From contig NZ_JACIIV010000006.1 in the NCBI RefSeq assembly GCF_014205635.1, positions 100,793-164,792 of the forward strand: a DNA stretch of 64,000 nucleotides, given 5' to 3'. Shown here piece by piece: positions 29,928 to 38,885 of this stretch. How positions within the stretch are numbered: the first letter of the stretch is position 1; each line of letters starts with the position of its first letter. The notes under the pieces were generated by a model. It had not been told where the DNA came from. It was given only the letters and a program-made list of their open reading frames with translations, and searched no databases. Source of the stretch: Polymorphobacter multimanifer. GTDB lineage: Bacteria > Pseudomonadota > Alphaproteobacteria > Sphingomonadales > Sphingomonadaceae. Made by a program: the position numbers and the translations under genes.

Positions 29928-31334
29928 ATGGCGGATCCGCAGATCATGAACGAGGCGGAGAGCCCACGCGATGCCCTTGAGGAGGGGCGGCTGAGCGGCA
30001 GCTTTGTCGGCTCGGTGGTCGCCGCCATCGAGGCCGAGGACTTTGAAGGTGCGCGCGCCCTGGTGGCACCGCTGCACCCGGCCGATATCGCCGATCTGTT
30101 TGCGCTGGTGCCCGAGACGACGCGCGGGCTGCTGGCGATGGCGATCGGCGATGCGCTCGATGCGGCGGTGATTGCCGAGCTCGATGATTATGTGCGCGAC
30201 GATGTGCTCGCGGAGATGAGTGCGCGCGAAGTTGCCGAGGTGATGACGCGGCTCGACACCGATGATGCGGTCGCGATCATCGAGGACATGGAGGCCGATG
30301 AGCAGCGCGAGGTGCTCGATGCGCTGGCGCCGGCCGACCGTGCCGATATCGAAGCGGCGCTCACCTTTCCCGAGGAATCGGCCGGGCGGCTGATGCAGCG
30401 CGAGCTGGTGGCGGTGCCCGAGACGATGAGCATTGCCGAGGTGGTGGCGCATGTGCGCGCGGTGACCGACCCGGCGACCGACTTCTGGGAGATTTTCGTT
30501 GTCGATCCGGCACGGCGGCCGGTGGGGACGATCCGGCTTTCGTGGCTGCTGACGACGCCGCCCGAGATTGCCGTCGCCGATATCATGCAGCGCGAGCAGA
30601 CGCTCATCCCGGTCGACATGGACCAGGAAGAGGTGGCGCTGCAGTTCCAGAAGTACGCGCTGATTTCGGCCGCCGTGGTCGATGGCGGCGGCCGGCTGGT
30701 GGGCGTGATCACCGTCGATGACGTGGTGCACATCATCCAGCAGGAAGCGGGCGAGGATGTGCTCAAGCTTTCGGGTGCCGGCGATGGCGATATCAACGAG
30801 CCGGTGTTCTCCACCTATCGCACGCGCTCGCGCTGGCTGGTGACCAATTTGGCGACGGGTATCATCTCGGCGACGATCATCGGGCTGTTTTCGGATTCGA
30901 TCGAGGCGCTGGTGGCGCTGGCGGCGCTGTCTCCGATCGTGGCGAGCGTGGGGGGCAATGCCGGCAACCAGACGATGGCGGTGACGGTGCGCGCCCTTGC
31001 GACCAACCAGCTGACCGAGGCGAACACGCGGCGCACGATCTGGCGCGAGATCAGGGTGGCGCTGCTCAACGGGCTGACGCTGGCGGCGCTGATGGCGATG
31101 GGGACGACGGCGTTTTTCGGCAATGCCGTGCTGGGCGGGGTGATTGCGTTCGCGATGCTGTTCAACATCGTGATTGCGGGGCTGGCGGGGGTGATGGTGC
31201 CGTTGACGCTCGAGCGCTTCGATGCCGATCCGGCAGTGGCCTCGAGCGTGTTCGTGACGATGATCACCGATTCGATGGGCTTCTTCCTGTTTCTGGGCCT
31301 GGCGACGCTGGTGGGCGTGGAATACCTTGGGTGA
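29928..31334 (+). CDS. mgtE: Magnesium transporter MgtE
   Basis: A 468-residue Mg2+ channel. The N-terminal MgtE superhelical domain (residues about 30-135; LVAPLHPADIADLFAL) is followed by two CBS domains (about 140-265), which sense cytoplasmic Mg2+. A five-helix pore domain with SPIVASVGGNAGNQ lines the ion path; ITDSMGFF is in the last helix. The start is taken at ATG 29928 (MADPQIMN), with an in-frame upstream start possible at 29892. No magnesium riboswitch was seen upstream. Confidence 0.95.
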   Translation: MADPQIMNEAESPRDALEEGRLSGSFVGSVVAAIEAEDFEGARALVAPLHPADIADLFALVPETTRGLLAMAIGDALDAAVIAELDDYVRDDVLAEMSAREVAEVMTRLDTDDAVAIIEDMEADEQREVLDALAPADRADIEAALTFPEESAGRLMQRELVAVPETMSIAEVVAHVRAVTDPATDFWEIFVVDPARRPVGTIRLSWLLTTPPEIAVADIMQREQTLIPVDMDQEEVALQFQKYALISAAVVDGGGRLVGVITVDDVVHIIQQEAGEDVLKLSGAGDGDINEPVFSTYRTRSRWLVTNLATGIISATIIGLFSDSIEALVALAALSPIVASVGGNAGNQTMAVTVRALATNQLTEANTRRTIWREIRVALLNGLTLAALMAMGTTAFFGNAVLGGVIAFAMLFNIVIAGLAGVMVPLTLERFDADPAVASSVFVTMITDSMGFFLFLGLATLVGVEYLG

Positions 31335-31344
31335 TCCGGGTCCG

Positions 31345-31746
31345 ATGCTGCATCTGACCAAGGTTGCCGTGGGTTGCGCGGATGTGGAGACGCTGGCGCG
31401 GTTGCAGGGCGAGCGCTGGGGCGCCGAAGCGGCGAGCCTGACGCGCTACATGCCGACACGTGCCGAGGAGCTGGCCGGGGGGTCGCTGTTCTGGATCATC
31501 AAGCACCGGATCGTGGCGCGGCAGCCGATCCTGTCGCTCGCGATGGTGGAAACGCCCTGGGGGACGAAGTGCCGGATCGGGCTGGCACCCGGCCCGATCG
31601 CGGTGCAGCCGGTGCCGAAGAAGGCGCATCAGGGGTGGCGGTATCTGGCGGCGGCCGATGCGCCGCCCGACCTGGGGGCGGCGGGGGATGACGACGCGCT
31701 GCCGCTGGGGATGGTGCGCGAGTTGCAGTCGCTCTGGCTGATCTGA
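31345..31746 (+). CDS. DUF1489 family protein
   Basis: A 133-residue soluble protein of a conserved alphaproteobacterial family with no known function. MLHLTKVAVGC, LTRYMPTR, GGSLFWIIKHRIVARQPIL and KAHQGWRYL are the family blocks. ATG 31345 lies 11 bases after the mgtE stop. Convergent with the YciI-type gene, with one base between stops. Confidence 0.88.
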   Translation: MLHLTKVAVGCADVETLARLQGERWGAEAASLTRYMPTRAEELAGGSLFWIIKHRIVARQPILSLAMVETPWGTKCRIGLAPGPIAVQPVPKKAHQGWRYLAAADAPPDLGAAGDDDALPLGMVRELQSLWLI

Positions 31747-31747
31747 T

Positions 31748-32098
31748 TCAGTAGAAGGGGCGGACTTCGATCTGGCTGCTCGTCGGCATCGGGTTGGGGC
31801 AGCGCATGGCCCATGCCATGGCTTCTTCCATGGTCTCCACCTCCCAGATCCAGAAGCCGGCGACGAGGGTTTCCGGATCGGGGAAGGGGCCTTCGACGAT
31901 CGTGCGGCTGTCCCCGTCGATCGTGACGCGCTGGCCGTGGGCGCTGGGCTTGAGGCCTTCGGCCATGACGAGGATGCCGGCGGCGCGGAGATCGGCGTTG
32001 TAGCGGTCCATGGCGGCCATCATCTGCGCGGCCCAGCTGGGGTCCATCGACTCGGTTTCGCTGGCGGGGGTGGCTTTGACGAGGACCATCACGCGCAT
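31748..32098 (-). CDS. YciI-like (DGPF-domain) protein
   Basis: A 116-residue protein of the YCII/DGPF family, a small dimeric alpha/beta-barrel fold. MRVMVLVKA at the start, GEL-like AEGLKPS, the DGPF-type VEGPFPDPETLVAGFWIWEV and a C-terminal IEVRPFY fit. Such genes often sit beside sigma factors or regulators, but none is here. The biochemical role is unknown. Confidence 0.88.
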   Translation of the reverse strand: MRVMVLVKATPASETESMDPSWAAQMMAAMDRYNADLRAAGILVMAEGLKPSAHGQRVTIDGDSRTIVEGPFPDPETLVAGFWIWEVETMEEAMAWAMRCPNPMPTSSQIEVRPFY

Positions 32099-32190
32099 GG
32101 GTGGGCTCCGGCTGGTGGCGGGAGTGTGTGGCGGTCGTGGAAGAAGAGCAAGAGGGCCGCGGCAAAGCCGCGTCCTGACGTCAGACGAGT

Positions 32191-32259
32191 TCGGCCAGCG
32201 AAGCTGTCCGCCTCGCTGGCCGAGCTTGCGCGAGTCGGCGTTTAGCTTGCGCTAAACGC
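32191..32259. terminator. Two consecutive perfect hairpins downstream of a TonB receptor
   Basis: TCGGCCAGCGA (32191-32201) pairs with TCGCTGGCCGA (32213-32223). Then GCGTTTAGC (32238-32246) pairs with GCTAAACGC (32251-32259) around TTGC. Both lie between the end of the TonB receptor gene (32289) and the YciI gene, on the same strand. There is no T-tract; a pause or RNA-processing role is possible. Confidence 0.55.
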
Positions 32260-32288
32260 GCGCCGCGCTGCGCTTCGCCCGCGCTGCG

Positions 32289-34676
32289 CTAAAACCGATA
32301 CAACGCCTCCACCCCGAACAACCGCGGCAGGCCGCGGATGAAGGTGGGGATGCCGAAGGAGCCGCCGGTGTTGCCGGCATCGAGCAGATATTTCTTGTCG
32401 GTGAGGTTTGTGGCGAAGCCGGTGATCTGCCAGCGGCCTTCGGGGTGCTGGAAGCCGGCGCGCAGGTTGACGAGGGTGACGGGGCCCTGGCTGGTGACCG
32501 GGTTGTTGGGCAGCTCGAAGAACAGGCTCGAGCGGTGGGTGACGGTGGGCGTGGCGTAGAACTCGACCTGCTCGGAGAGCGGCAGGGTGAGGGTGCCACC
32601 AGCGGCGAACTGGAACTTCGATTGCAGGCGGAAGCGATCGCCCGAGAAGGCCACGAAGCGTGGATCGTCATCGACCTTGGCATCGATATAGGCGCCGTTC
32701 GCGAAGACGCTCAGATTGTCTCCCAGCGCTGCGGTGATCTCGGCTTCGATGCCCTTGTTGGTGGCGCTGCCGGCGCTCTGGGTGGTGGTGATGGGGCTGC
32801 CCTCCTCGCGCACGCTGACCTGGAAGTTGCGATACTTGAGCAGATAGGCGCCGAGGTTGAAGTTGACCGCGCCGAAGTTGCCCTTGACGCCGATTTCGTA
32901 GTTGGTGGTCTTTTCCGCGGCGATCAGCGTCTCGTTGTTGACGACCTGGCCGTTCACGCGGCGCGCACCGAGGTTGACGACCGGCGAGCGGCGGCCCTTC
33001 GACCAGGTGGCGTAGAGGTTGATGTTGTCGGTGGCGCGGAACAGGATGTTGGCGCGCGGCAGGAAGGCGTTGTTGCTCCCCGCACTGCGCAGCACCACGC
33101 CGCCGGTGCTCGTGCCGCCGGGGATGAGCGTCGTGCCGGTGATGACGGTGTTGGGAATGTTGCTCGAGAAGCCACTGTCCCGGCCTTCGATCAGGTAGCG
33201 GCCGCCCACGCTCAGCTCGAGCGCATCGACGGGCACCCAGGTGGCATCGCCGAAGAACGACAGCGCGTCGATTTCGGCCTCGTTCTGGAACAGCACGGCG
33301 CTGTAGGGCAGGGTGGTGAAGCGACCGCCGGTGAGCAGGGCGGTGGCCTGGGCGGCGGTGACGACGCCGGTGGCGTTGTTGATGCAGCCAAGGCCGGGGA
33401 TCAGGTTGGCGGCGCACTGGAGGAAGGTGCCTTCCTCCGAGCTGAACGGAACGCGCTGGAAGCCCTTTTCCCAGAAATAGTTCATGCCGCCGAAAGCGCG
33501 GAAGTTGGTGGTGGTGTAGTTGATGCGACCTTCGGCGCTGATCTGCTCGCCGCGGGCATCCTCGCCGAATTCGAGATACCAGGCCTGGGTGCCATCGGCA
33601 TCGAAGACTTCGTTCGAATCGAAGTTGCGATAGCCGGCGACGGTCGTGAAGCTGAACGGGCCATCGGTGTTGTAGGTGGCGGTGGCGTTGACATCATAGA
33701 CGTTGCGGACGAGGCCGAGCTCATCACCGAGTGCTTCGACGGTGCGCGGCGAGCCGGCGACCTCGACGAAGGTGTAGGGCGAGGTGTTGCCGCCGGTGGG
33801 GGCAAAGGTGCCGCTGGTGAAGGCCGTGCCCGGTGCGCGCTGGCCATCATAGGTGCCGACCACATCGAGGGTGAAGGCATCGGTGGGGGTGTAGCGCAGC
33901 GAGACGCGGGCGCCATATTGGTCCTGGCCGTTCAGGTCACGCTGGCGCGGGCCGTTCGGAGTCTGCGAGCCCGGCTGGCCGGCGATGTTGGGGACGACGC
34001 CGTTGCGGAGCTTCACGGCACCCGCGACGCGAAGTGCAATCGTGTCGTTGCCGAAGTTGACGAAGCCATCGAGGCGGCGCTGGTTGAAATTGCCATAGGC
34101 GGCGCGCAGCTCCCCCGAGGTGCCGGGACGGGCCTTGTTGGTGATGACCGAGACGACGCCGATGGCGGCGGCTGTGCCGAACAGCGTCGACTGCGGGCCC
34201 TTGACGACTTCGACGCGCTCCAGATCGTAGAGATCGAAATAGCTGCCGCGCGAACGGCTGACATCGATGCCGTTGAGATAGACAGTGACGGCGGGCGAGC
34301 CCTGCGAGGAGCCGCTGTCCGAGGTGATGCCGCGGATGACGAAGCCGGGGTTGTTGGGGGATTGTTCCTGCACGTTGAGGCCGGGGACATAGGCCGAGAG
34401 CTGATCGAACTGGGTGACGCCGAGCTCGCGAAGCGTGCGGCCGGAATAGGCGGTGACGGTGACGGGCACATCGACAAGGCGCTGCTCGATCTTTTGCGCG
34501 GTGATGACGATTTCATCGGCGAGGCCATCGTTTGCGGTGTCGGGCGCTGCTTGCGCGGTTTGCTGCGGCGCAGGCTGGGCCAATGCAGGCTGGGCCAATG
34601 CAGCTTGGGCCAACGCAGGTTGGGCCAACGCAGGCTGCGCAAGCAGCATCGCCGACGCAAGGAAGATGGAACGCAT
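32289..34676 (-). CDS. TonB-dependent outer-membrane receptor
   Basis: A 795-residue receptor from ATG 34676. The signal peptide is extended by four QPALA repeats. The TonB-box-like DEIVITAQK precedes a plug with LSAYVPGLNVQEQSP, AVTVYLNGIDV and VEVVKGPQSTLFG. A barrel completes the protein and ends in GVEALYRF. Its plug style (PGLNVQ..., PQSTLFG) matches the siderophore/sugar-type receptors abundant in sphingomonads. No ligand or adjacent transporter points to a substrate. Divergent from the zinc-finger gene across a 176-base control region. Confidence 0.94.
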   Translation of the reverse strand: MRSIFLASAMLLAQPALAQPALAQAALAQPALAQPAPQQTAQAAPDTANDGLADEIVITAQKIEQRLVDVPVTVTAYSGRTLRELGVTQFDQLSAYVPGLNVQEQSPNNPGFVIRGITSDSGSSQGSPAVTVYLNGIDVSRSRGSYFDLYDLERVEVVKGPQSTLFGTAAAIGVVSVITNKARPGTSGELRAAYGNFNQRRLDGFVNFGNDTIALRVAGAVKLRNGVVPNIAGQPGSQTPNGPRQRDLNGQDQYGARVSLRYTPTDAFTLDVVGTYDGQRAPGTAFTSGTFAPTGGNTSPYTFVEVAGSPRTVEALGDELGLVRNVYDVNATATYNTDGPFSFTTVAGYRNFDSNEVFDADGTQAWYLEFGEDARGEQISAEGRINYTTTNFRAFGGMNYFWEKGFQRVPFSSEEGTFLQCAANLIPGLGCINNATGVVTAAQATALLTGGRFTTLPYSAVLFQNEAEIDALSFFGDATWVPVDALELSVGGRYLIEGRDSGFSSNIPNTVITGTTLIPGGTSTGGVVLRSAGSNNAFLPRANILFRATDNINLYATWSKGRRSPVVNLGARRVNGQVVNNETLIAAEKTTNYEIGVKGNFGAVNFNLGAYLLKYRNFQVSVREEGSPITTTQSAGSATNKGIEAEITAALGDNLSVFANGAYIDAKVDDDPRFVAFSGDRFRLQSKFQFAAGGTLTLPLSEQVEFYATPTVTHRSSLFFELPNNPVTSQGPVTLVNLRAGFQHPEGRWQITGFATNLTDKKYLLDAGNTGGSFGIPTFIRGLPRLFGVEALYRF
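34571..34630 (-). repeat. Four 15-bp tandem units in a signal peptide
   Basis: Four units of CAGGCTGGGCCAATG type on the plus strand code QPALA/QPALA/QAALA/QPALA around the likely signal-peptidase site of the TonB receptor. A partial unit follows. Confidence 0.92.
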
Positions 34677-34725
34677 GAGTGAGGAACCCCCTGTTGGCCG
34701 GCATGCTTGCCGGGATGAGGGGGCG

Positions 34726-34782
34726 GTTGCACGAACTTGGTTGCAGGACCGTGGCAGTTGCATTGCAGCTTTGTTGCAATGC
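34726..34782. promoter_or_regulatory. Four GTTGCA hexamers in a divergent promoter region
   Basis: GTTGCA occurs at 34726, 34740, 34757 and 34773, spaced 14, 17 and 16 bases. The last two lie in an inverted pair GCATTGCA (34760-34767) and TGCAATGC (34775-34782). The array sits between the TonB receptor (minus) and the zinc-finger gene (plus) and could be an operator region. Confidence 0.4.
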
Positions 34783-34852
34783 TGCGCTGCGACAGTTCGG
34801 CCGTGCTGCTGCGGCGCGTGACTCGGACGTGCCGTGTTGATAGGGGATTTGC

Positions 34853-35044
34853 ATGGATGTGATCCCGCCGCCCGAGACAATTGTCACCAACGCTTCGCGG
34901 CTGTTCTGCGATGGCGACGAGCGCGGTGGCGATGGGCATCCGCGCGTGTGGATGCAGATGGACGCGAAGGGCTATGTCGACTGCCCTTATTGCGATCGGC
35001 GGTTCGTGCTGGCAGCCGGCACTGTCGCCGGGGACGCGCATTGA
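34853..35044 (+). CDS. zf-CHCC zinc-finger protein, NDUFS6 homologue
   Basis: A 63-residue protein with the CHCC zinc site: Cys in RLFCDG, His in GHPRVWM and the pair CPYC, then RRFVLAAG. It is the bacterial counterpart of the mitochondrial complex I accessory subunit NDUFS6, commonly kept as a small separate gene in alphaproteobacteria. The nuo genes are not in the window. Its stop overlaps the next gene's TTG start. Confidence 0.9.
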   Translation: MDVIPPPETIVTNASRLFCDGDERGGDGHPRVWMQMDAKGYVDCPYCDRRFVLAAGTVAGDAH

Positions 35045-35955
35045 GGGCGGTGCTGACGGCGGCGATGCTGCTGTCTTCATCGGCGCAGGCGGCCGATATC
35101 ATGGTGCCGCCGGGCGCCCAGCCCTATGCCGACGTCGTGGTGAAGGACGTTCCGATGCGCGCCCGGCTGGCGTTGGGCTTCGATGCGGCGCTGATCCTCA
35201 ATCTCGAGCCGGCGCAGCGCGCGAAGCTGAAGATATTCCCGCTGCTCGGCAAGCAGAAGATAAGGAATGCGCTGCTCCCTGCCGGCGAAGCGACAGTCCG
35301 CTTCAACCTGGTCAAGGTGGCACCGCGCGGCCATGAGCAGAGGCGGATGCCGACGGTCTGGGTGGACAAGCCGATCGCGACCGACGCGGACGGCATATTG
35401 TCGGCACTGGCGCTGAGCGGCGATCGGCTGGTGTTCCGCCTTGGAGCCGACGCGCCCGGTGCGCGCAGCTACCGGCTGCCGCGCGACGGCAAGGGCTCGG
35501 CGTCGATGGAAGCGCGAGTTGGCGATCAGGACGTGCGGGTGACGCTCGAACTCAATTCACCCGAGACGATTCTGAACGCCCGCGCCGGTGAAGCGCTGAT
35601 TGCGGCCGGGATGGTGCGGCGGGTGAATGCGGTGGGGCTGTGGCGGCCCTTCCCCGGTGTGGCGCTGCCGTTCCAGCGGCTGGTGGCGCGCGACGGGGCG
35701 ACGCTGATGGGCCTGCCGATCATCAACGCCGCGGTGCGGATCACCGAAGCCGAAGCCAGGCGCATCGACGCCGAGGCACGCGCCGGCACTTCGACCGAGG
35801 CCGATGACGAGGATGCGATCACCGTGACCGCGAGCCGCAAGGGCAAGCGCGGTCGGTCACCCTGGGTGCTGGTGGGACGCGACACGCTCGATCGCTGCTC
35901 GACAATCGCGCTCGATCGGCCGGGTGAGAGCTGGGAGCTGGCTTGCCGGTTCTGA
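35041..35955 (+). CDS. Secreted protein of unknown function, possibly retropepsin-like
   Basis: About 304 residues from TTG 35041 (GTG 35050 also possible). A Sec signal ends near SSAQAA. The body contains VVVKDVPMRARLALGFDAAL and DADGILSALALSGDRLVF. These resemble the two halves of retropepsin-like aspartyl protease folds (strand, D-x-G turn, then DGILG-like loop), but the catalytic D-T-G is not present. This is a weak structural guess. The C-terminus has a conserved-looking Cys pair (DRCSTIALDR, WELACRF). Coupled to the zinc-finger gene. Confidence 0.55.
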   Translation: MRAVLTAAMLLSSSAQAADIMVPPGAQPYADVVVKDVPMRARLALGFDAALILNLEPAQRAKLKIFPLLGKQKIRNALLPAGEATVRFNLVKVAPRGHEQRRMPTVWVDKPIATDADGILSALALSGDRLVFRLGADAPGARSYRLPRDGKGSASMEARVGDQDVRVTLELNSPETILNARAGEALIAAGMVRRVNAVGLWRPFPGVALPFQRLVARDGATLMGLPIINAAVRITEAEARRIDAEARAGTSTEADDEDAITVTASRKGKRGRSPWVLVGRDTLDRCSTIALDRPGESWELACRF

Positions 35956-36203
35956 GGTGACGTCGGCAGCGCTGCAAGCGCGTCCGAAATCATTTCAACG
36001 AGGTTGTGAACGGTCCGTCGCGGAAACGGTGCGGCCAAACGAACGACCGCGTCAGCCTCGTTGCCAGAACACCGATCAACGGCCAAAGCAGGATTGTCGT
36101 TGATTTCAGCAATATTCATATTGTTCGACCGGTTTCGTGCGAATGAAATTGCTGTTACACGACGCCGTTCGATGTGTTTTTGCGCAAATTCTGGGGAATT
36201 GTG

Positions 36204-37325
36204 ATGAGTCGACTTATTCTTGCTGCAGTTGCGGCATCTATAGTCTTGCCGTATTCGGCAATGGCGGCCACCTATTCTGCGACCAATGCGAATTTTCGCA
36301 CGGTTTTTGAGCAGGCTGCGGCTGGCGACAAGATCATCCTTCGCGGGACGATCGGTCCGACCACGCTCAGGGCCCGGAATTTCTCCAGGATGGTGACGAT
36401 CGATGCCACCAGCGCGAAGTTCACCGGCAGGCTCAAGATCGATGATGTTCACAATCTGCGCATTGTTGGTGGCACGTTCGGATCTTCCAAGGCGAATTGG
36501 CAGTTCGGCGGGACGGCTGTTGTAAACCGCGGCAGTGAAATCCATTTTCTTCGGCCCATTATTATCGGCAATGGCAAGGGGACTGCGCGCGGCATCTTCG
36601 TGCGCGACACCGTTGGTGCCAGCGTGGTCGGTGGCCAGTTCACCGGGATGCGGCTAGGCGCCAGCTTCAGCGGGGTTCGTGACGGGTTGATCAGCCAGAA
36701 CCAGGTGACGAAGTCGACCAGCGACGGCTTCAACGTCGTCAACAGCCATTCCGTTACGGTGAGCCGCAATACATGCACGGGCGGACGGCCATCAGCTGGC
36801 GCGCACCCCGATTGCGTGCAGCTGTGGAGCCTTGCGGGGCAGCCGGTACAATCCGATATCCGCATATTGAACAACACGGCCTATGGTGCGACCCAGGGCT
36901 TCACCTCGTTCGATCCGCACCGCGGCGGCGGCCTGCGAATTCAGATGTCGGGGAATTTCGCCGAGATCAGCCACCCGCAGGGCATTGCCTGCTACGCCTG
37001 TGTGGACAGCATCTTCACGCGCAACACGCTGCGCACGGCCGTGGGCGCCCGTTTCGTGACGCGGATGAGCATTGTCGGTGGCAGCAACAATCTGATCGAG
37101 AACAACGACATCGGCCCGCGTCCGGCCTTTCTGACGCGCTCCGGTTTCGAGGCGCCCGATGCTGCCTTTGCAAGTGCTGCCTTTGCCGGTGATGCCTTTG
37201 CCGGTGCTGCCTTTGCCAGTGCTGGCATGCAGGCGGCTGTTCCCGAGCCGCTGACCTGGGTGCAACTGTTGATCGGCTTCGGTTTGACCGGGCTGCTGGT
37301 GCGCCGGCGGCTGGCGATCGCCTGA
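36204..37325 (+). CDS. PEP-CTERM secreted beta-helix protein
   Basis: A 373-residue protein starting at ATG 36204 (the frame is open from ATG 36174). The signal peptide ends near YSAMA. A parallel beta-helix body of strand-turn units follows (LRIVGGTFGSSKA, ASVVGGQFTGMRLG, HSVTVSRNTCTGG). AGAHPDCVQLWSLAG, TQGFTSF and NNDIGPRP match the paralogue at 14056-14976. An Ala/Phe repeat spacer and VPEPLTWVQLLIGFGLTGL with RRR form the sorting tail. It is likely a surface or matrix protein. Upstream is a 248-base A/T-richer gap with no supported gene. Confidence 0.82.
   Translation: MSRLILAAVAASIVLPYSAMAATYSATNANFRTVFEQAAAGDKIILRGTIGPTTLRARNFSRMVTIDATSAKFTGRLKIDDVHNLRIVGGTFGSSKANWQFGGTAVVNRGSEIHFLRPIIIGNGKGTARGIFVRDTVGASVVGGQFTGMRLGASFSGVRDGLISQNQVTKSTSDGFNVVNSHSVTVSRNTCTGGRPSAGAHPDCVQLWSLAGQPVQSDIRILNNTAYGATQGFTSFDPHRGGGLRIQMSGNFAEISHPQGIACYACVDSIFTRNTLRTAVGARFVTRMSIVGGSNNLIENNDIGPRPAFLTRSGFEAPDAAFASAAFAGDAFAGAAFASAGMQAAVPEPLTWVQLLIGFGLTGLLVRRRLAIA
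37164..37223 (+). repeat. Four 15-bp tandem units in the PEP-CTERM beta-helix gene
   Basis: Four units of GCCTTTGCCGGTGCT type code AFASA/AFAGD/AFAGA/AFASA between the beta-helix and the sorting tail. Confidence 0.92.
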
Positions 37326-37445
37326 CCTGGCGGCAGGATCGGACGCCGGTGACGGGCCCTGACGCGATGACACAGAAGGTCGCGCCTCGGCATTTGTCTT
37401 CGGTGACTGGATTGCGATCGGGGCGCTGGAGCCTATATCAGGGGT

Positions 37446-38882
37446 ATGAACAGTCTCCTCTCCGATCCTGCCCTGCACTTCTATGGCGATGGTCTGCTCG
37501 ACCCCGGCCGCACCGAGCGGCTGGTGGCCGATGCGCTGCATGGCTGCGACGACGGCGAACTGTTTCTGCAATATGCCGTGTCCGAATCGTTCAGCTTCGA
37601 TGACGGGCGGTTGAAGTCGGCGAGTTATGACAGCCAGAAGGGCTTCGGCCTGCGCGGCGTGGCGGGCGAGATGACGGCGTTCGCGCATGCCAATGAGCTG
37701 TCCGATGCCGCGATCCGGCGGGCGGCGGAGACGGTGGGGCTGGTGAAGTCGGGCCATGCGGGGGTGATGAGCGGCGCGCCGGTGCGGACCAATGCGCGGC
37801 GCTACACCGATGCCAACCCGCTCGATGGTGTGGATTTCGCCCGCAAGGTGGCGCTGATGCAGACGATCGACGCGGCGGCGCGGGCGCGCGACCCGCGGGT
37901 GGTGCAGGTTTCGGCAAGCCTGATCGGCAGTTGGTCGGTGGTCGAGATCGTGCGTGCCGATGGGCAGCGGCTGCGCGATATCCGGCCGCTGGTGCGGCTG
38001 AACGTGCAGATTGTTGCCGAACAGAACGGCCGCCGCGAGACCGGCGTGCATGGGATGGGCGGTCGCTATCTCTACGATGCGCTTTTCGAGCCGGGCAAGT
38101 GGAACGAGGCGATCGACATCGCCCTCGCCAATGCGCTGGTGAACCTGGAGAGCGTTGATGCGCCGGCGGGCGAGATGACGGTCGTGCTCGGGCCGGGCTG
38201 GCCGGGCATCCTGCTCCACGAGGCGGTGGGGCATGGGCTGGAGGGTGATTTCAACCGCAAGGGCACCAGCGCCTTTTCGGGCCGGGTGGGCGAGCGGGTG
38301 GCAGCACCTGGCGTGACGGTTGTGGACGATGGCAGCATCGACAACCGCCGTGGCTCGCTGACCATCGACGACGAGGGCACGCCGACCGAGCGGACAGTGC
38401 TCATCGAGGACGGCATCCTGAAAGGGTATATGCAGGACCGGCTGAACGCGCGGCTGATGGGCGTGGCGCCGACGGGCAATGGCCGGCGCGAGAGCTTTGC
38501 CCATGCGCCGATGCCGCGGATGACCAACACCTTCATGATGGGTGACACCGAGGACCCGGGCGAGATTTTGCGCGGGGTGAAGAGCGGCATTTATGCCAAG
38601 AGCTTCGGCGGCGGGCAGGTGGATATCACTAGCGGCAAGTTCGTGTTTTCGTGCACCGAGGCATACAAGATCGAGAACGGCAGGCTGGGGGCACCGGTGA
38701 AGGGGGCGACGCTGATCGGCAACGGCCCCGATGTGCTGACGCGGGTGAAGGCGATCGGCAATGACCTGGCGCTCGACGAGGGCGTGGGCATGTGCGGCAA
38801 GGGCGGGCAGAGCGTTCCTGCCGGTGTGGGCCAGCCGACGCTGCTGGTCGAAGGGCTGACCGTGGGGGGCACGGCAGCTTGA
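37446..38882 (+). CDS. tldD: TldD-type metalloprotease
   Basis: A 478-residue protein that with TldE (PmbA) cleaves unfolded peptides and matures modified peptides such as microcins. HEAVGH (His258-His263) is the HExxxH zinc motif, and FVFSCTEAYKIENG supplies the third ligand Cys. FSFDDGRLKSASYDSQKGFG and NTFMMGDTEDPGEI are also family blocks. The length matches E. coli TldD (481). No pmbA lies in the window. It heads an apparent operon with the four genes below it. Confidence 0.95.
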   Translation: MNSLLSDPALHFYGDGLLDPGRTERLVADALHGCDDGELFLQYAVSESFSFDDGRLKSASYDSQKGFGLRGVAGEMTAFAHANELSDAAIRRAAETVGLVKSGHAGVMSGAPVRTNARRYTDANPLDGVDFARKVALMQTIDAAARARDPRVVQVSASLIGSWSVVEIVRADGQRLRDIRPLVRLNVQIVAEQNGRRETGVHGMGGRYLYDALFEPGKWNEAIDIALANALVNLESVDAPAGEMTVVLGPGWPGILLHEAVGHGLEGDFNRKGTSAFSGRVGERVAAPGVTVVDDGSIDNRRGSLTIDDEGTPTERTVLIEDGILKGYMQDRLNARLMGVAPTGNGRRESFAHAPMPRMTNTFMMGDTEDPGEILRGVKSGIYAKSFGGGQVDITSGKFVFSCTEAYKIENGRLGAPVKGATLIGNGPDVLTRVKAIGNDLALDEGVGMCGKGGQSVPAGVGQPTLLVEGLTVGGTAA

Positions 38883-38885
38883 GCC

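Noticed and set aside
32445..34682. A 745-codon plus-strand open frame over the second TonB receptor
   Set aside because: Antisense shadow with low-complexity, family-less translation.
35526..36545. A minus-strand open frame of 339 codons across the gap before the PEP-CTERM beta-helix gene
   Set aside because: Overlaps supported genes at both ends and has no recognisable content; the gap itself looks like a promoter region.
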